Source: Liolophura sinensis (taxonomy: Eukaryota > Mollusca > Polyplacophora > Chitonida > Chitonidae). Taken from it: a DNA stretch of 64,000 nucleotides. Location of the stretch: NCBI RefSeq assembly GCF_032854445.1, contig NC_088297.1, positions 15,429,335-15,493,334 of the forward strand, written 5' to 3'. This document shows positions 26,701 to 34,060 of the stretch, piece by piece (position 1 is the stretch's first letter; each line of letters begins with the position of its first letter). The notes below the pieces were generated by a model. It saw only the letters and a program-made list of their open reading frames with translations, did no database searches and was not told the DNA's origin. Position numbers and translations under genes: made by a program.

Positions 26701-29474
26701 CCTCAGGTTTTTGGAGCGCTGGTCGCCTGTCCCCTCACCATGAGCGAACATTTCTATGGCACTGGGGAGTCCTTCCTCTACACGTTCACCCCCGAGTTCT
26801 GTGTAAGTCCTACTATAAAAACTGAGGGAGCCTGATTTGACTCAGTGGTGTTAAGGCAAGATACACCCAACCAGCAAAAGCACCCAAGATGAGGGTTTAA
26901 TCCCAACCTTAGGCAGGGAATTACTACATTAAATTACTAGATATACACTATTGTGTCCATGTTTACCTGTTAACTGTTGAATGCAACTATTGTGGTAGTC
27001 TGTAAGCTGTATTTTCTGGATCTTTTTGCTATATGTTGTCATACTGTAAATGCTGACACATGCTAAGAAACTAAGATAGGCCAATCAGGGTTTATACAGG
27101 ACCTACAGTTTGCACCTCTAGTAAAACAACTTATAAATTCGAGGAATTTTTATCTAATTAATCACCCTGCTGTACTAACTTGGTGAAAAAACATGTGAAA
27201 TTTTATACATTCACAAAGGTTTTTTCACCACTAATCCTCACAAAGTGTTTTCACCTCTAATCGTCCCAAAAGATTTTCACCACAAATCGTCATAAAAAGG
27301 TGTTAATCCTCACGAAGGGTGTTCACCACTAAGCCTCATAAAGGATTTTCACCACTAATGCTCCTGGAAAATTTTCACCACTAATCTTCATGCAGGGTTT
27401 TCACCACTGATCCTCATGAAAGGTTTTTCATCAATAATCCTCACGAAGGGTTTTCACCACTAATCCCTAGCCTTAAGCCCAGTTTTGTGATTTGCTATGT
27501 AAACTTATATATGGATGTAAAATTGCACAATCAAGAAAAAAACAGTCCTGCAATTTTTTTTTCTAAAGTCATGTTTTTGTGTTTACAGAAATAGGTAATA
27601 TTCTTTCCCGAATGAAGTCAGACCTTAGACTTTAGACCTTGAAATCAACGTCCTGTGATTTTAGTTAGGTTCGCTTGTTTCCATCATTTCAGGTGTACAA
27701 GTGGACAGGGGAAAACAACTTTTTCATCAAAGGGAACAGGGATAGCCTGGCTATAGGAGCTGGACAGTGAGTTCTGTTATCAACAATTAAACACAGCTTT
27801 GTGTGGATTACTGTATTGCCCCTTTAGCAGTTTAGCAGTTTTCAGGGGACACATTTTTCTTTATTCTGATCGATTCATCCACCCTATATGGCCACTTAAG
27901 AGTTTTTATGGTGTGTTTGATTTATTTCTTATTTGGAAAACTTTGGCAGGAAAAGTATCATTACAGGCCTTTATGTGCTAGTGAAAGGGCATTTTTACTT
28001 ACCAAATTTGGTTGTGAAATACAGTAATTATTTCAGAAGATTTGTAGAAAAACAAGAATGCAGATCATGTACTGTCATAGACACATAGTGACTTTAGAAT
28101 TCTGAGAAAATGCTAAAAAATATTGTTTAAAGGAGAAGAAAACATAAAAATGAAACCAAACTCTGATGAAAGAACGTCAAAACCTATTTGCGGATATGAT
28201 CTTTTTAGATTTTTTTTGGATTGTTTTTTCAAGAGAAAAGTGTGTTTGAAAATATTATTGTATGGTGGGTATTTGGAGTCAACTTTTGGTATTGGGGCCT
28301 CCGTGGCTCAGTCGGTTAGCGCGCTAGCGCAGCGTAATGACCCAGAAGCCTCTCACCAATGCGGTCGCTGTGAGTTCAAGACCAGCTCATGCTGCCTTCC
28401 TCTCCGGCCGTACGTGGGAAGGTCTGCCAGCAACCTGCGGATGGTCGTGGGTTTCCCCCGGGCTCTGCCCGGTTTTCACCCACCATAATGCTGGCCGCCG
28501 TCGTATAAGTGAAATATTCTTGAATACGGCGTAAAACACCAATCAAAAAAAAAAAAAAAAATCAACTTTTGGTATTTATCGTTGTTGCATAATAATGTTC
28601 TAAATAAGGATGTGATGCTTGTCTAATAAATTTATTTGAATGTAAGTTTGTTCTTTATATCGAAACATGTGCATTTAACCTAAATTATGGTAATATTTAT
28701 GAACATATTGAAAATATAAATATGATCAAAATTGAGGTTTAATACATTTCTTGGCTGAAAAGAACAAATTCTAGTGCAAAAATATTTATTAAACCTGTGT
28801 TACATCCTCATTTATTAAACATAGACTATAACTACCAAAAGGTGGTCCCAAATACTAACCATACAAAAATTATTTTCGAGTGTCTCTTTCTCCTTAAGGA
28901 AAATTCAGAAAATATATTGAAGACCACAAATAGGAATAACTTTTCGCACTCTTTCATCTGAACTTAGTCATTTTTATGTTTTCTCCACCTTTAAAGAATC
29001 TGTAATGTGATAATTTAGATGAACCATTGTCAGAAGTGGTATTTGTGACTCCAAATCAGCAAATTAATATCATTCTGAAGATAAAAATGAAATGCAAACA
29101 TGATCGCGTTCATAAAGAATTTGCAGAAATCATGATTGTTTGCGCAGAATGATGTTCCGTACTTGTCTAGCCGCCGTCAACACCAATGAAATTTCTCTTA
29201 CATGTATATTTCAGTGACTTCAAATGTGAAAGTGTTATGCTACATGTATTTTAGTGAGCAACATAGCTGCCTTTTTTTTTTGGTGGAAGCTCACGTAGTG
29301 ATTTACTTGTGTGTTGTTGTTGTTCTTGTCACCAGGGGTGTGTTTGGACTTTGGTTTGACGAGGACTTGTACCACGGCCGAAGCAATCGCTGTGAGACGT
29401 ACGACAATGACCCTCTGACTGCTACAGAGGATTTTGTTCTCAAAGGGCTAGAAGCTTGGGCCTTCATGGTGTGA
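2003..29474 (+). CDS. OXR1: OXR1/NCOA7-family TLDc protein, 3' part (11 exons, spliced)
   Basis: Exons seen: 2003-2113, 4954-5154, 6889-7067, 8761-10096, 17336-17498, 18315-18510, 19897-20007, 21506-21658, 26707-26802, 27693-27766, 29336-29474. Each has AG before it and GT after it, and the phases match at every junction. Domain order: the end of a LysM domain (VIYVPD), a GRAM-like domain (exons 2-3), a Ser/Glu-rich linker of about 440 residues (exon 4), then TLDc (exons 7-11, with YGTGE, GVFGLWFD and a C-terminal EAWAF). The 5' exons with the start codon and most of LysM are outside the window. Known for the family: OXR1/NCOA7 proteins protect against oxidative stress, and their TLDc domain binds and regulates the V-ATPase. 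Summed exon length is 3n+2, caused by a frame break in exon 4 near 8885-8890. OXR1 versus NCOA7 is not resolved; invertebrates usually have one gene for both. Confidence 0.93.
2150..2955 (+). repeat. 27-bp minisatellite, about 30 copies
   Basis: The unit contains GGCATGATTAAAGTGTGGAC with variable AGCC/ACC/AGC joints. Nearly every period is exactly 27 bp, so up to three frames on each strand stay open for almost 800 bp. It begins about 40 bp after the splice donor at 2114. Variant units recur in higher-order blocks (for example the AAGCAGAGG type at about 2209, 2371, 2641 and 2749). Confidence 0.95.
2956..4953 (+). other. Intron, AT-rich, no feature recognised
   Basis: Poly-T and A-rich runs dominate to about 3700. 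A less AT-rich stretch at 3740-4260 could be an old repeat, but I find no terminal repeats or homologous copy in the window. Confidence 0.5.
4954..5154 (+). CDS. OXR1: OXR1/NCOA7 exon: start of GRAM-like domain
   Basis: The acceptor is TTTTGGTAG ending at 4953 and the donor GTATGT at 5155; phase 0/0, 67 codons. The second half (CYERFIKVNVKHITDGQ) is the conserved entry to the GRAM-like domain of OXR1/NCOA7. The internal ATG at 4972 is not needed as a start because the frame is open from the acceptor. Confidence 0.92.
5284..5362 (+). mobile_element. SINE family A fragment
   Basis: The B-box-like TGTGAGTTCAAGTCC is followed by the family body CGGCCATACGTGGGAAGGTC and GCCAGCAACCTGGG. Both ends are missing. 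Confidence 0.7.
5363..6124 (+). other. Intron, no feature recognised
   Basis: The sequence is AT-rich between two SINE fragments, with no coding signal seen. Confidence 0.5.
6125..6241 (+). mobile_element. SINE family A, 3' fragment
   Basis: CTGTGCTCTGCCCGGTTTCC is followed by AAGTGAAATATGCTTGAGTA and an A-rich GATAAATAAAT tail, in the family order. Confidence 0.75.
6546..6642 (-). mobile_element. SINE family A, 3' fragment
   Basis: A (TTTA)n run, then GATTGGTGTTTTACGGCGTA and GAATATTTCACTTATA, the reverse complement of the family tail. Confidence 0.8.
6889..7067 (+). CDS. OXR1: OXR1/NCOA7 exon: core of GRAM-like domain
   Basis: The acceptor is TTTTCAG at 6882-6888 and the donor GTAAGT at 7068; phase 0 in, 2 out. 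It encodes GVVNGVLLVTPNAIMFDP followed by SDPLVIEHGPE, which is near-invariant in the family. This is the most recognisable part of the N-terminal half. Confidence 0.95.
7355..7740 (+). repeat. Tandem array, about 70-bp and shortened 53-bp units
   Basis: TCCATGGGGTCATAGTGAC...GTGGACTGTGACACTCATTTTG recurs six to seven times. The first three units are about 70 bp with an insert AACTTATTGCCCTCACTG; later units lack most of it. The array is intronic. Confidence 0.9.
7780..7890 (+). mobile_element. SINE family D fragment
   Basis: GTCAGCAACTTGCCAAAGGT and TGGTGGTTTACTCC closely match the 3' part of the SINE at 62740-63135. Confidence 0.5.
7891..8760 (+). other. Intron with a SINE-tail remnant
   Basis: At 8378-8423 there is a family A tail (GTGAAATAGTCTTGAGTATG, ATCAATCAAATAAAT). 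The rest has a poly-T run at 8104-8120 and nothing recognisable. Confidence 0.5.
8761..10096 (+). CDS. OXR1: OXR1/NCOA7 long linker exon with internal frame break
   Basis: The acceptor is CTGCTTTCAG at 8751-8760 and the donor GTGAGT at 10097. The split Ala codon from 7067 opens the frame EEHPTDSPRREIYHGRDCP, the expected continuation of the GRAM-like domain. That frame stays open only to about 9113 and looks non-native after 8887. A second frame, open from 8887 to 10096, carries a Ser/Thr/Glu/Asp-rich linker and has the right phase (1) for the exon at 17336. The first frame's last convincing codon is GAG 8885-8887 and the second picks up at ACT 8890-8892, so two extra bases (8888-8889, in GAGAGA) account for the switch. 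No donor/acceptor pair of plausible size fixes it. Confidence 0.88.
10130..10335 (+). repeat. Degenerate 18-22 bp tandem repeat
   Basis: Around ten loose copies of GTTAATGGTAATGAGATAGA and GTCAGATAGACAATTAATGG lie directly after the donor at 10097. Confidence 0.75.
10336..11164 (+). other. Intron, no repeat recognised
   Basis: Apart from the possible 6-nt microexon at 10736 nothing stands out. AATCAAGAT(C/G) and GACC/CACATCCAATCA phrases recur loosely at 11000-11090. Confidence 0.45.
10736..10741 (+). CDS. OXR1: Candidate 6-nt microexon
   Basis: A strong pyrimidine tract and CACAG end at 10735. GCCTAG follows, then GTTAGT at 10742. Six bases keep the frame between the phase-1 ends at 10096 and 17336, adding Gly-Leu. 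This rests on splice-site appearance alone and could be chance. Confidence 0.15.
   Translation, partial: A
11165..11575 (+). repeat. About 30-bp tandem repeat, 13 copies
   Basis: The unit is GTCCATAACTATGGTTGTCC plus AACATCAAAGT. A variant with GGGTACATTGACTATGGCTG alternates in the second half. Decayed relatives continue at 12040-12360, flanking the candidate exon at 11969. Confidence 0.92.
11969..12016 (+). CDS. OXR1: Candidate small phase-1 cassette exon, 48 nt
   Basis: The acceptor is TTTTCAACAG ending at 11968 and the donor GTACTT at 12017. With the carried G of the previous exon it reads DTAGVTPYGTPVMPLL and leaves one base, so it fits phase 1/1 between 10096 and 17336 without a stop. 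The open frame, symmetric phase and codon-like composition favour a real, perhaps alternative, exon. The donor is weak and no family match was recognised. Confidence 0.4.
12040..12365 (+). repeat. Decayed outlier of the 30-bp array
   Basis: Scattered copies of CCAACATCAAAGTGTACATT with unequal spacing appear here. The array seems to be split by about 460 bp that includes the candidate exon. Confidence 0.7.
12366..15295 (+). other. Intron, low feature content
   Basis: A SINE-tail remnant sits at 12990-13031 (GAGTGAAATATTGAGTACGG), and a long TA run at 14717-14773 is a microsatellite. Open frames here (13512-13787, 14051-14359) have no family resemblance and no splice logic. Confidence 0.5.
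14717..14773. repeat. (TA)n microsatellite
   Basis: It is a nearly pure TA dinucleotide run of about 55 bp with one TG interruption. Confidence 0.95.
15298..15478 (+). repeat. Short tandem repeat, about 40-45 bp, 4 copies
   Basis: TTTTTTATCAGAAAAACTATGAAA-type units recur four to five times with differing T-run lengths. Confidence 0.8.
15479..16776 (+). other. Intron, no feature recognised
   Basis: The region is AT-rich. ACATGTAATTGTACATGTAC at 15805-15825 forms small palindromes. No exon candidate with correct phase was found. Confidence 0.45.
16791..16955 (+). mobile_element. SINE family A, 5'-truncated, perfect TSD
   Basis: It starts within the body (CTCTCCGGCCATACGTGGG) and runs to the tail ACACCAATCAAATAAATACA. 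The 14-bp duplication TATTTGTCTCCTTC lies at 16777-16790 and 16956-16969. Confidence 0.95.
17336..17498 (+). CDS. OXR1: OXR1/NCOA7 exon upstream of TLDc
   Basis: The acceptor is TTGGTCAG ending at 17335 and the donor GTGAGT at 17499; phase 1 in, 2 out. It encodes DDPPLYLCLRVGKP and KKPEYWFSIPRNK, conserved family segments just before the TLDc domain. Confidence 0.95.
17499..17745 (+). repeat. Duplicated intron segment, copy 1, starting at the splice donor
   Basis: About 230 bp starting with the donor GTGAGTCAGAATTACTGTAA is repeated at 18974-19200 with roughly 85-90% identity by eye. Confidence 0.9.
18315..18510 (+). CDS. OXR1: OXR1/NCOA7 exon between linker and TLDc
   Basis: The acceptor is TTTGACAG ending at 18314 and the donor GTGAGG at 18511. 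The split Lys codon then reads VDQLYAFFVQWSPDKYG, followed by an acidic stretch (DEEDPEVGEDEGLDIFDEYF). Phase 2 in, 0 out. Confidence 0.94.
18511..18973 (+). other. Intron, no feature recognised
   Basis: The sequence is AT-rich with no exon or repeat family recognised. Confidence 0.45.
18974..19200 (+). repeat. Duplicated intron segment, copy 2
   Basis: It is a direct copy of 17499-17745 lying in the next intron. It includes the donor-like GTGAGTCAG but none of the preceding exon. Confidence 0.9.
19285..19385 (+). mobile_element. SINE family A, 3' fragment
   Basis: It reads CCCACCATAATACTGGCCGC, then GTGAAATCTTCTTGAGTATG, then ACACCAATCAAATAAATAA. Confidence 0.85.
19455..19650 (+). mobile_element. 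SINE family C, partial
   Basis: GGTGGCATGGACTCACCCTG, CCACAGAGGAGAGG and ACACACTTAGCGACTCC match, in order, the family copies at 45075-45420 and (inverted) 56961-57352. Confidence 0.6.
19698..19831 (+). mobile_element. SINE family A, 3' half
   Basis: GGACCTGCCAGAAACCTGTG, CCTGGGCTCTGCTCGG and CATTCTTGAGTATGGCATAA occur in family order, ending in GAAATAAATAAA. Confidence 0.85.
19897..20007 (+). CDS. OXR1: OXR1/NCOA7 exon: start of TLDc
   Basis: The acceptor is CTCGCAG ending at 19896 and the donor GTATGG at 20008; phase 0/0, 37 codons. It ends with LIGGSAILTEEHISQ, the first helix region of TLDc. Confidence 0.94.
20008..21505 (+). other. Intron, no feature recognised
   Basis: It holds a G-run near 20070-20090 and an AT-rich stretch at 20500-20570 (TATATATGATATATCGATAT). 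Nothing coding was recognised. Confidence 0.5.
21506..21658 (+). CDS. OXR1: OXR1/NCOA7 exon: TLDc core
   Basis: The acceptor is TTTTCAG ending at 21505 and the donor GTAAGA at 21659; phase 0/0, 51 codons. It encodes PWTLVYSTETNGFSLKTLYR and ILLVVEDTGHN. The 3' end of this exon is the apparent source of part of the 58-bp satellite unit downstream. Confidence 0.95.
21841..25300 (+). repeat. 58-bp satellite, about 59 copies, intronic
   Basis: The period is 58 bp (for example 22201 to 22259). The unit is GATCCTATTGGTGGTGGAGAC plus GCAATAAAGGGTCAGTGCTG plus TTTCCTTGTGTAGTCAT. The first third matches the 3' end of the TLDc exon (CCTATCCTGTTGGTGGTGG, 21626-21644). The rest matches intron sequence starting at 21841. 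Copies differ at a few fixed positions (GCT/GGT/GTT; TTCC/CTCC), giving variant classes. One copy near 22635-22690 is truncated. Almost every unit keeps AATAAA on the sense strand. Confidence 0.97.
25281..25322 (+). pseudogene. Decayed copy of the TLDc exon end and its splice donor
   Basis: GGTTGTGGAGACACAGGACAAAGTGTAAGAC mirrors GGTGGTGGAGGACACGGGGCACAATGTAAGAC at 21637-21668, including the GTAAGA donor. It terminates the 58-bp array. The exon body is absent. Confidence 0.8.
25430..25550 (+). repeat. About 31-bp tandem repeat, 4 copies
   Basis: CTTAAACTGAACCACACAGC plus CAATGAAAACT recurs four times. It lies within intron sequence that otherwise parallels 21780-21840. Confidence 0.9.
25551..26706 (+). 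other. Intron, no feature recognised
   Basis: A/T runs occur at 25680-25870. The remainder is featureless up to the pyrimidine tract before 26707. Confidence 0.5.
26707..26802 (+). CDS. OXR1: OXR1/NCOA7 exon: TLDc
   Basis: The acceptor is CCCCCTCAG ending at 26706 and the donor GTAAGT at 26803; phase 0/0, 32 codons. It encodes VFGALVACP, then YGTGESFLYTF, both hallmark TLDc segments. A 5-kb intron full of satellite precedes it. Confidence 0.95.
26803..27214 (+). other. Intron, no feature recognised
   Basis: It is unique-looking sequence with no exon signal in phase. Confidence 0.45.
27215..27470 (+). repeat. Degenerate 25-30 bp tandem repeat
   Basis: Nine or so copies of AAGGTTTTCACCACTAATCC with CTCA(C/T)(G/A)AA joints, imperfect in length. 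Confidence 0.88.
27693..27766 (+). CDS. OXR1: OXR1/NCOA7 exon: TLDc
   Basis: The acceptor is CATTTCAG ending at 27692 and the donor GTGAGT at 27767; phase 0 in, 2 out. It reads VYKWTGENNFFIKGNRDSLA, a strand pair typical of TLDc. Confidence 0.94.
28294..28561 (+). mobile_element. SINE family A, full length, perfect 15-bp TSD
   Basis: This is the best reference copy. A-box region GTGGCTCAGTCGGTTAGCGC (28303-28322), B-box region GTGAGTTCAAGACC, body CTCTCCGGCCGTACGTGGG, then CACCATAATGCTGGCCGCCG, tail AAGTGAAATATTCTTGAATA and poly-A. The duplication TCAACTTTTGGTATT is at 28279-28293 and 28562-28576. The intact promoter boxes and clean duplication show a young insertion. Confidence 0.97.
28577..29335 (+). 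other. Intron, AT-rich, no feature recognised
   Basis: No repeat family or coding signal is visible before the pyrimidine- and TTG-rich run ahead of 29336. Confidence 0.5.
29336..29474 (+). CDS. OXR1: OXR1/NCOA7 last coding exon
   Basis: The acceptor is TTGTCACCAG ending at 29335. The split Gln codon is followed by GVFGLWFDEDLYHGRSNRC and ends with EAWAFMV and TGA at 29472-29474. The Gly-Phe-Gly-Leu-Trp-x-Asp motif and the carboxy-terminal WAF match the end of TLDc proteins. Confidence 0.96.
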
Positions 29475-29837
29475 GATGACAGGTGAGGTCAGCTTCATGC
29501 AAGCTGACATGAAATCTGGATCAAATACATAGCCTATCGATATAAAGAGCACTTTGTGTCAAGTGTTTTATAAAGTGCTGGAGATTCTTGTTAAACACCA
29601 AGCAGTCAATCATTTTGCCCTAAGCCTTGTATTTGTGGTTAGAATAGCTGTTTATAAACTACATCTGTTATACATTACATTATACACTTCACCAGAAGTT
29701 TATTGTAACGCGGCCCAAATGTAAAGGTTCAAAAGTATCCCTGAGAAGTCTGTGATTCCTAACAGTATGCATTTAATAACGACCTCAGTAGCCCAGCAAA
29801 GATTTCAAACTATTTAATCAGATTTTAAAGTATATTC

Positions 29838-30709
29838 GGGGTTCGCACGGGTCCTTGTAAACTTTGAAAGTACTTGAATTATATTTTGGTGATTCAAGGA
29901 CTGGAAAGTGCTTGAATTGGACCATTTTCATCTGGAGAGTACTTGATTTTGTTTGTGTCACGAGAAGAAAGTTATTCGGTGGTAAGAATCTGTGAATCAA
30001 CTGGCAGTGGGCATGCACCTAGAGCGGCCGCCAGTGGTATGTACGCGGTCATAGTTTTGCGCCACTACAGACTTCCATTTCTCCGCCAGAGGGCGCTAAG
30101 ATCGCCATATTTTGTTTTGGCGGTGAGAACTTACGCTATAGTCATTGAGAGCGATTTGGTGCGTTAAAAATAGCATTAGAGATGTTAAAACTGTCGTTTT
30201 AGCGATGAATGGCTGCAGTTCTCAGATTCCAAGGACTAGCCTGTGCGCGACGCCAGTATTATCAATCGGGCGTACTGCCGATTGTGTCTCCGAAGTATGG
30301 ATGTTTCCAGTATGGGCAAGTTCGCCCTGGACTACTCGTGACTGACAGTGGCACAGTTTACAAACACGTGCGTTGTGCGGAAACAATTTAAGCCGCGCTT
30401 TTTATCCTGACGGACAGTGGAAAAGTTATAAGAATCAATGATGGGTTGTCTGATTATCAGTGATGTCTGCACCGACGGAAGGTTATGGCATCAACACAAG
30501 GCTGCGTACCGGTCGAATGCCACGACATGGCTGTTCCACGCTTACAAAATGACCTAAACGTATTCAAGCTGCGGTTGTTGTTGCATTTTGTACGCGAAAG
30601 CGGAGATTGTGACTGTCGTTTGAGGTACTTGAATTTTTTTTTATTTTAAGTTCTTGAAAGTACTTGAAAAGTCTTCGAATTTTTTTGGCCTTCAAGCGTG
30701 CGAACCCCT
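29838..30709. mobile_element. Non-autonomous hAT-like transposon, about 872 bp
   Basis: The left end GGGGTTCGCACG (29838-) and right end CGTGCGAACCCC (30697-30708) are inverted repeats. The 8-bp direct repeat GTATATTC flanks them at 29830-29837 and 30710-30717. An 8-bp duplication and short GGGGT-type ends are hallmarks of the hAT superfamily. Both subterminal regions carry many TACTTGAA repeats facing inward. No transposase frame is present. It lies in the probable 3' UTR. Confidence 0.85.
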
Positions 30710-31474
30710 GTATATTCAAGATTTTTTTTTTTCATGAATAAGTAACATTATTTTGAGATCAATCTGCTCTGTAATAGCTGATGATGATGATGAAGATTTT
30801 ATTTTATCTTGTCCTTTACATTCAAGGTGTGATACTTTCAGTGATGTGCATTTGTCCATTCTTTCTTCCTCCACAGTTTCCATTGTGTGAGCGAAAAAAA
30901 TATCAACCGAGCGGTAAAAAAAAGCCACTGCAAGGACTTAATAAGGTCTCAAGATGAACGAAAGCTGATGCATCATTTTGTGAGCAACTTGCAAGTAAAG
31001 AAAAAAAAAACACTTTGAAAGAAACACTTAATTGTTATTGGTGCCAATGGTTTTGGATTGGTAAGGCCCTACTTTTGGAGCCATGAATTGGTGATATAAA
31101 TGTGGGTTTGGGCCTATTTGACTGGTCATCTAAGTGCAATTTGTAGTGGTAACAGCTTACAGAATGTATCATTTAATATTGTCTAGTTGCTATGGCGATG
31201 CACTTGTTGTATACTGTTTCACGTAATTTGTAAATATCATTTATTTGTTTTCACATGTTTTTGTTTTTTTTTTGTTTTTGTTTTTTTTGCCAATGCAAGA
31301 CCAAAGTTTAAAGTTTCCATCGAAACTGTCCAAGAGTACCTTAAGAAAAACCCAAATGACGTGTTCATTAGATTTATGTCAAGTTTTATGATGTCTTATA
31401 GTGTCTTAATTCTCGCATCAGTAATTAGACCATGGTTCTCTATGTTGATCAAAGCACAGTTGTGTTTTTGCTGA

Positions 31475-31480
31475 AATAAA
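31475..31480 (+). promoter_or_regulatory. Candidate polyadenylation signal AATAAA
   Basis: It is a canonical hexamer about 2 kb past the stop codon, followed within 20-30 bases by the GT-containing stretch TGTATTTGTGACATGTAGTG. Confidence 0.35.
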
Positions 31481-33162
31481 TGTATTTGTGACATGTAGTG
31501 CCTGACTGTGTTTGCAACAGTGCCAGATTGTTTTTTTCTTTCAGAAATTGTTTTTGTATGATATCACTAATACAATTGTATAGTTCTTGTTGCATTTGTG
31601 CTATAAATTAGTGCAAAATTAATATGAATCAGTTGTATCAATTAGATAGACATGCTCACTTTAATGTGAAGTGGAAGTTTCCAGTTGCTATTTTTTCCTC
31701 TTCTGGAAGCTGCCAGTGTTTGTTGCACAGTTGTATAAAGTGTTTTTGTGATAGTGCTTGGCACTCACAGTTTAGTGCCAGGAATGTAATAGTACTTAAC
31801 GGTTTGTTATTAAAGCACTCTCAGGACTTGATAAAACTAAGGTACATTTTTTTTTCTGAATCAGAAAAGTTTTAATGCCTAAAACTTGTACAAAGTTTGT
31901 GATTTGTTATCTCCATGTAACTGAAAAATTTGCTGTTCAAAAAGGGAAAAAATGTTTTCTTCACCTTCCTTCATTTTCTCCATTTTGTTTGTTTCGTTGT
32001 TGAATGTGTCCTTGTATTTTCTTGGGATGTTGAAAATGTTTTACAATGTCTTGTGATTAATACTTTGTTTTCTGAATTGTCTGTAAACAGGATAAAAACA
32101 AGTATTGACGTTCCAGATTGATTAAACTATACAAGCGCAAATCTGCTTTGTGTGCATTTCACAAAGAAAAAAAAAGAAAAGTAGCAAAAGGAAAACAAAC
32201 ATTGTGTATCATTTTCTTCTATAGGCTCACCCCCCCCCCCCCCACCTCCTTGTCACCCCAAAATACTTATTTGCATTTAAGCTAGTTGACTGAAAGATCT
32301 TGGATTTTACTTTGTGCTTATCCTTAAAAAGTATTATCACATTATTCCCTGTTATACATTAAACACTGGTGCAAAGGGAGGCAACTCCTGAGGACGACAA
32401 GGTGCGCGTTATAACATTCCTGACTAGTAAATTTCCAGGCTGATAGCCCTGTTTTTAAGAGAGCCAGAAATGAAATGCGATCTGAAAATACACCAGTCAG
32501 TCAGTAAGTGTTAAGGATATATGGTTGAGTCACACATCCGTGTTCTGTGTACAGTCTTTCTGTGGGTAGATACTCTTAGCAGTTCAAGATACCCTGTTTT
32601 GCATTAAGGGAAACTGTTACACTGTGTATTCATAGTTTTGCAGTGATGTCATAGCTGCTTTAAGCCAATCATCAGCACACTCTCTGATCATGTGACTAAA
32701 GCACTGGAGTTAAAAACGAAGCAAATTTAAGCGATAGGTATTGAAGAAGATTTGAAGCATGAAAAATGAGAAATACAGCTTTAATGGTAAGAAATTATGT
32801 CGGGGGAAAGTAATCAGAATGTGCTTAGCCTTCAAATGTGATAGTTTCATTGTCATGAAGAACTTTGAACTTTAGGAATCGGCAAAAATCAGCATTTCGC
32901 CCACATATCTGTCTGCCTTGAGAAGAACCTAGATGCTCGAAACTAAGAATTTAAAGACATCGCGTTGTCTATAATTATACACTGAATGGCAGGTTCGTTC
33001 GACTTTACCACAGAGCAAAGAGAAAAGTTTTTGTCTGGTATCAACTGTTTTAGTTTCATTTCTAATTAGGTTGTTCTATAATGCGAGTTTTACGCCGCAA
33101 GGTTTTTCTAATTTCTGGTTGTGTTTGAGAGCTGATTGTCAGTGATGCCATGCACTATTTAG
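31481..33162. other. Intergenic, no gene recognised
   Basis: It is T-rich to about 32160 and contains a C-run at 32228-32243. I see no open frame with family resemblance. Confidence 0.5.
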
Positions 33163-33324
33163 TCTCTCCGGTCGTACGTGGGACGGTCTCTCAGCAGCCT
33201 GCGGATGGTCGTGTGTTTCCCCCGGGCTCTGCGCGGTTTCCTCCCACCATAATGATGGCCGCCGTTGTATAAGTGAAATATTTTTGCGTACAGCGTAAAA
33301 CATCAATCAGATAAATAAATAAAT
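33163..33324 (+). mobile_element. SINE family A, 5'-truncated
   Basis: CTCTCCGGTCGTACGTGGGA to ATCAATCAGATAAATAAATA, in family order with moderate divergence. Confidence 0.9.
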
Positions 33325-33896
33325 GTACCTTTGCTATTGATGGGTGCTTATCCAAATCCAGTGGTGATTTTGCAAATCGCCTGTAGGTGTTATTAAGTGA
33401 ACGTTAACACCGGGTTACTTGTCGGAAATGTCCGCGGAGGCGAATCAGGAAGGACAACTCTGGAGACAGTTGAGCTCCATCCCAATTACTTGGCACAAAA
33501 ACGTTCCTCGCAGTAGGCTTAATTAATGTAGGAGCAACATGCCCCTTTACGACGTCACGTGTACATATTACATTCATAGTCTTTCACTGAGTTTAGGACA
33601 TTTCGCCCTTGGATACACTCAAATGTCAAATTTGTAAAGCTGTTTATACGTAAGAAGTCCCTGTATAGGTTAGCGATGTGATATATATATATATAATTAT
33701 ATAGATCCTGTGGTGAAAACACAGGAGGACGAGACTCGACCTCATATTGCAAATAAAATTGAAGCTAGACAAGGATTTTCTTCGTGGCTCTTCCTTCTTC
33801 CTTAATAAACCATGAGGTAATTGACCAACAATTTCGCCAGTGACTGATTTGCATATTTTGCCTGATTTTAAGTTTTATTCATCTTAGAACGATATT
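33325..33896. other. Intergenic, no feature recognised
   Basis: A short (TA)n stretch lies at 33679-33705. Nothing else was recognised. Confidence 0.45.
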
Positions 33897-34060
33897 CGGG
33901 GGCCTCCGTAGCCGAGGGAGTTAACACGCCTGGGAGGTGCCAATGACCCAGGAGCCTCTCGCCAATGCGGTCGCTGTGAGTTCAAGTCCAGCAAGGCCGC
34001 CGTCGTATAAGTGAAATATTCCTGAGTACGGCGTAAAACACGAATGAAATAAATATATAG
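33897..34060 (+). mobile_element. SINE family A with internal deletion
   Basis: The tRNA-like head (GGGCCTCCGTAGCCGAGGGA) and B-box region GTGAGTTCAAGTCCAGC join directly to GCCGCCGTCGTATAAGTGAA, so about 100 bp of the body are missing. The junction lies at GC-rich matches shared by both parts. Confidence 0.9.

Larger units (their letters stand above)
29475..31480 (+). other. OXR1: Probable 3' UTR of the OXR1/NCOA7 gene
   Basis: No coding exon follows the stop. An AATAAA at 31475-31480 is the first clear signal outside the inserted hAT element; earlier polyadenylation cannot be excluded. The stretch holds one transposon (29838-30709) and otherwise T-rich sequence. Confidence 0.4.

Noticed and set aside
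28123-28488. 121-codon plus-strand frame
   Set aside because: Its second half is SINE family A, and its first half lies in an intron without splice support.
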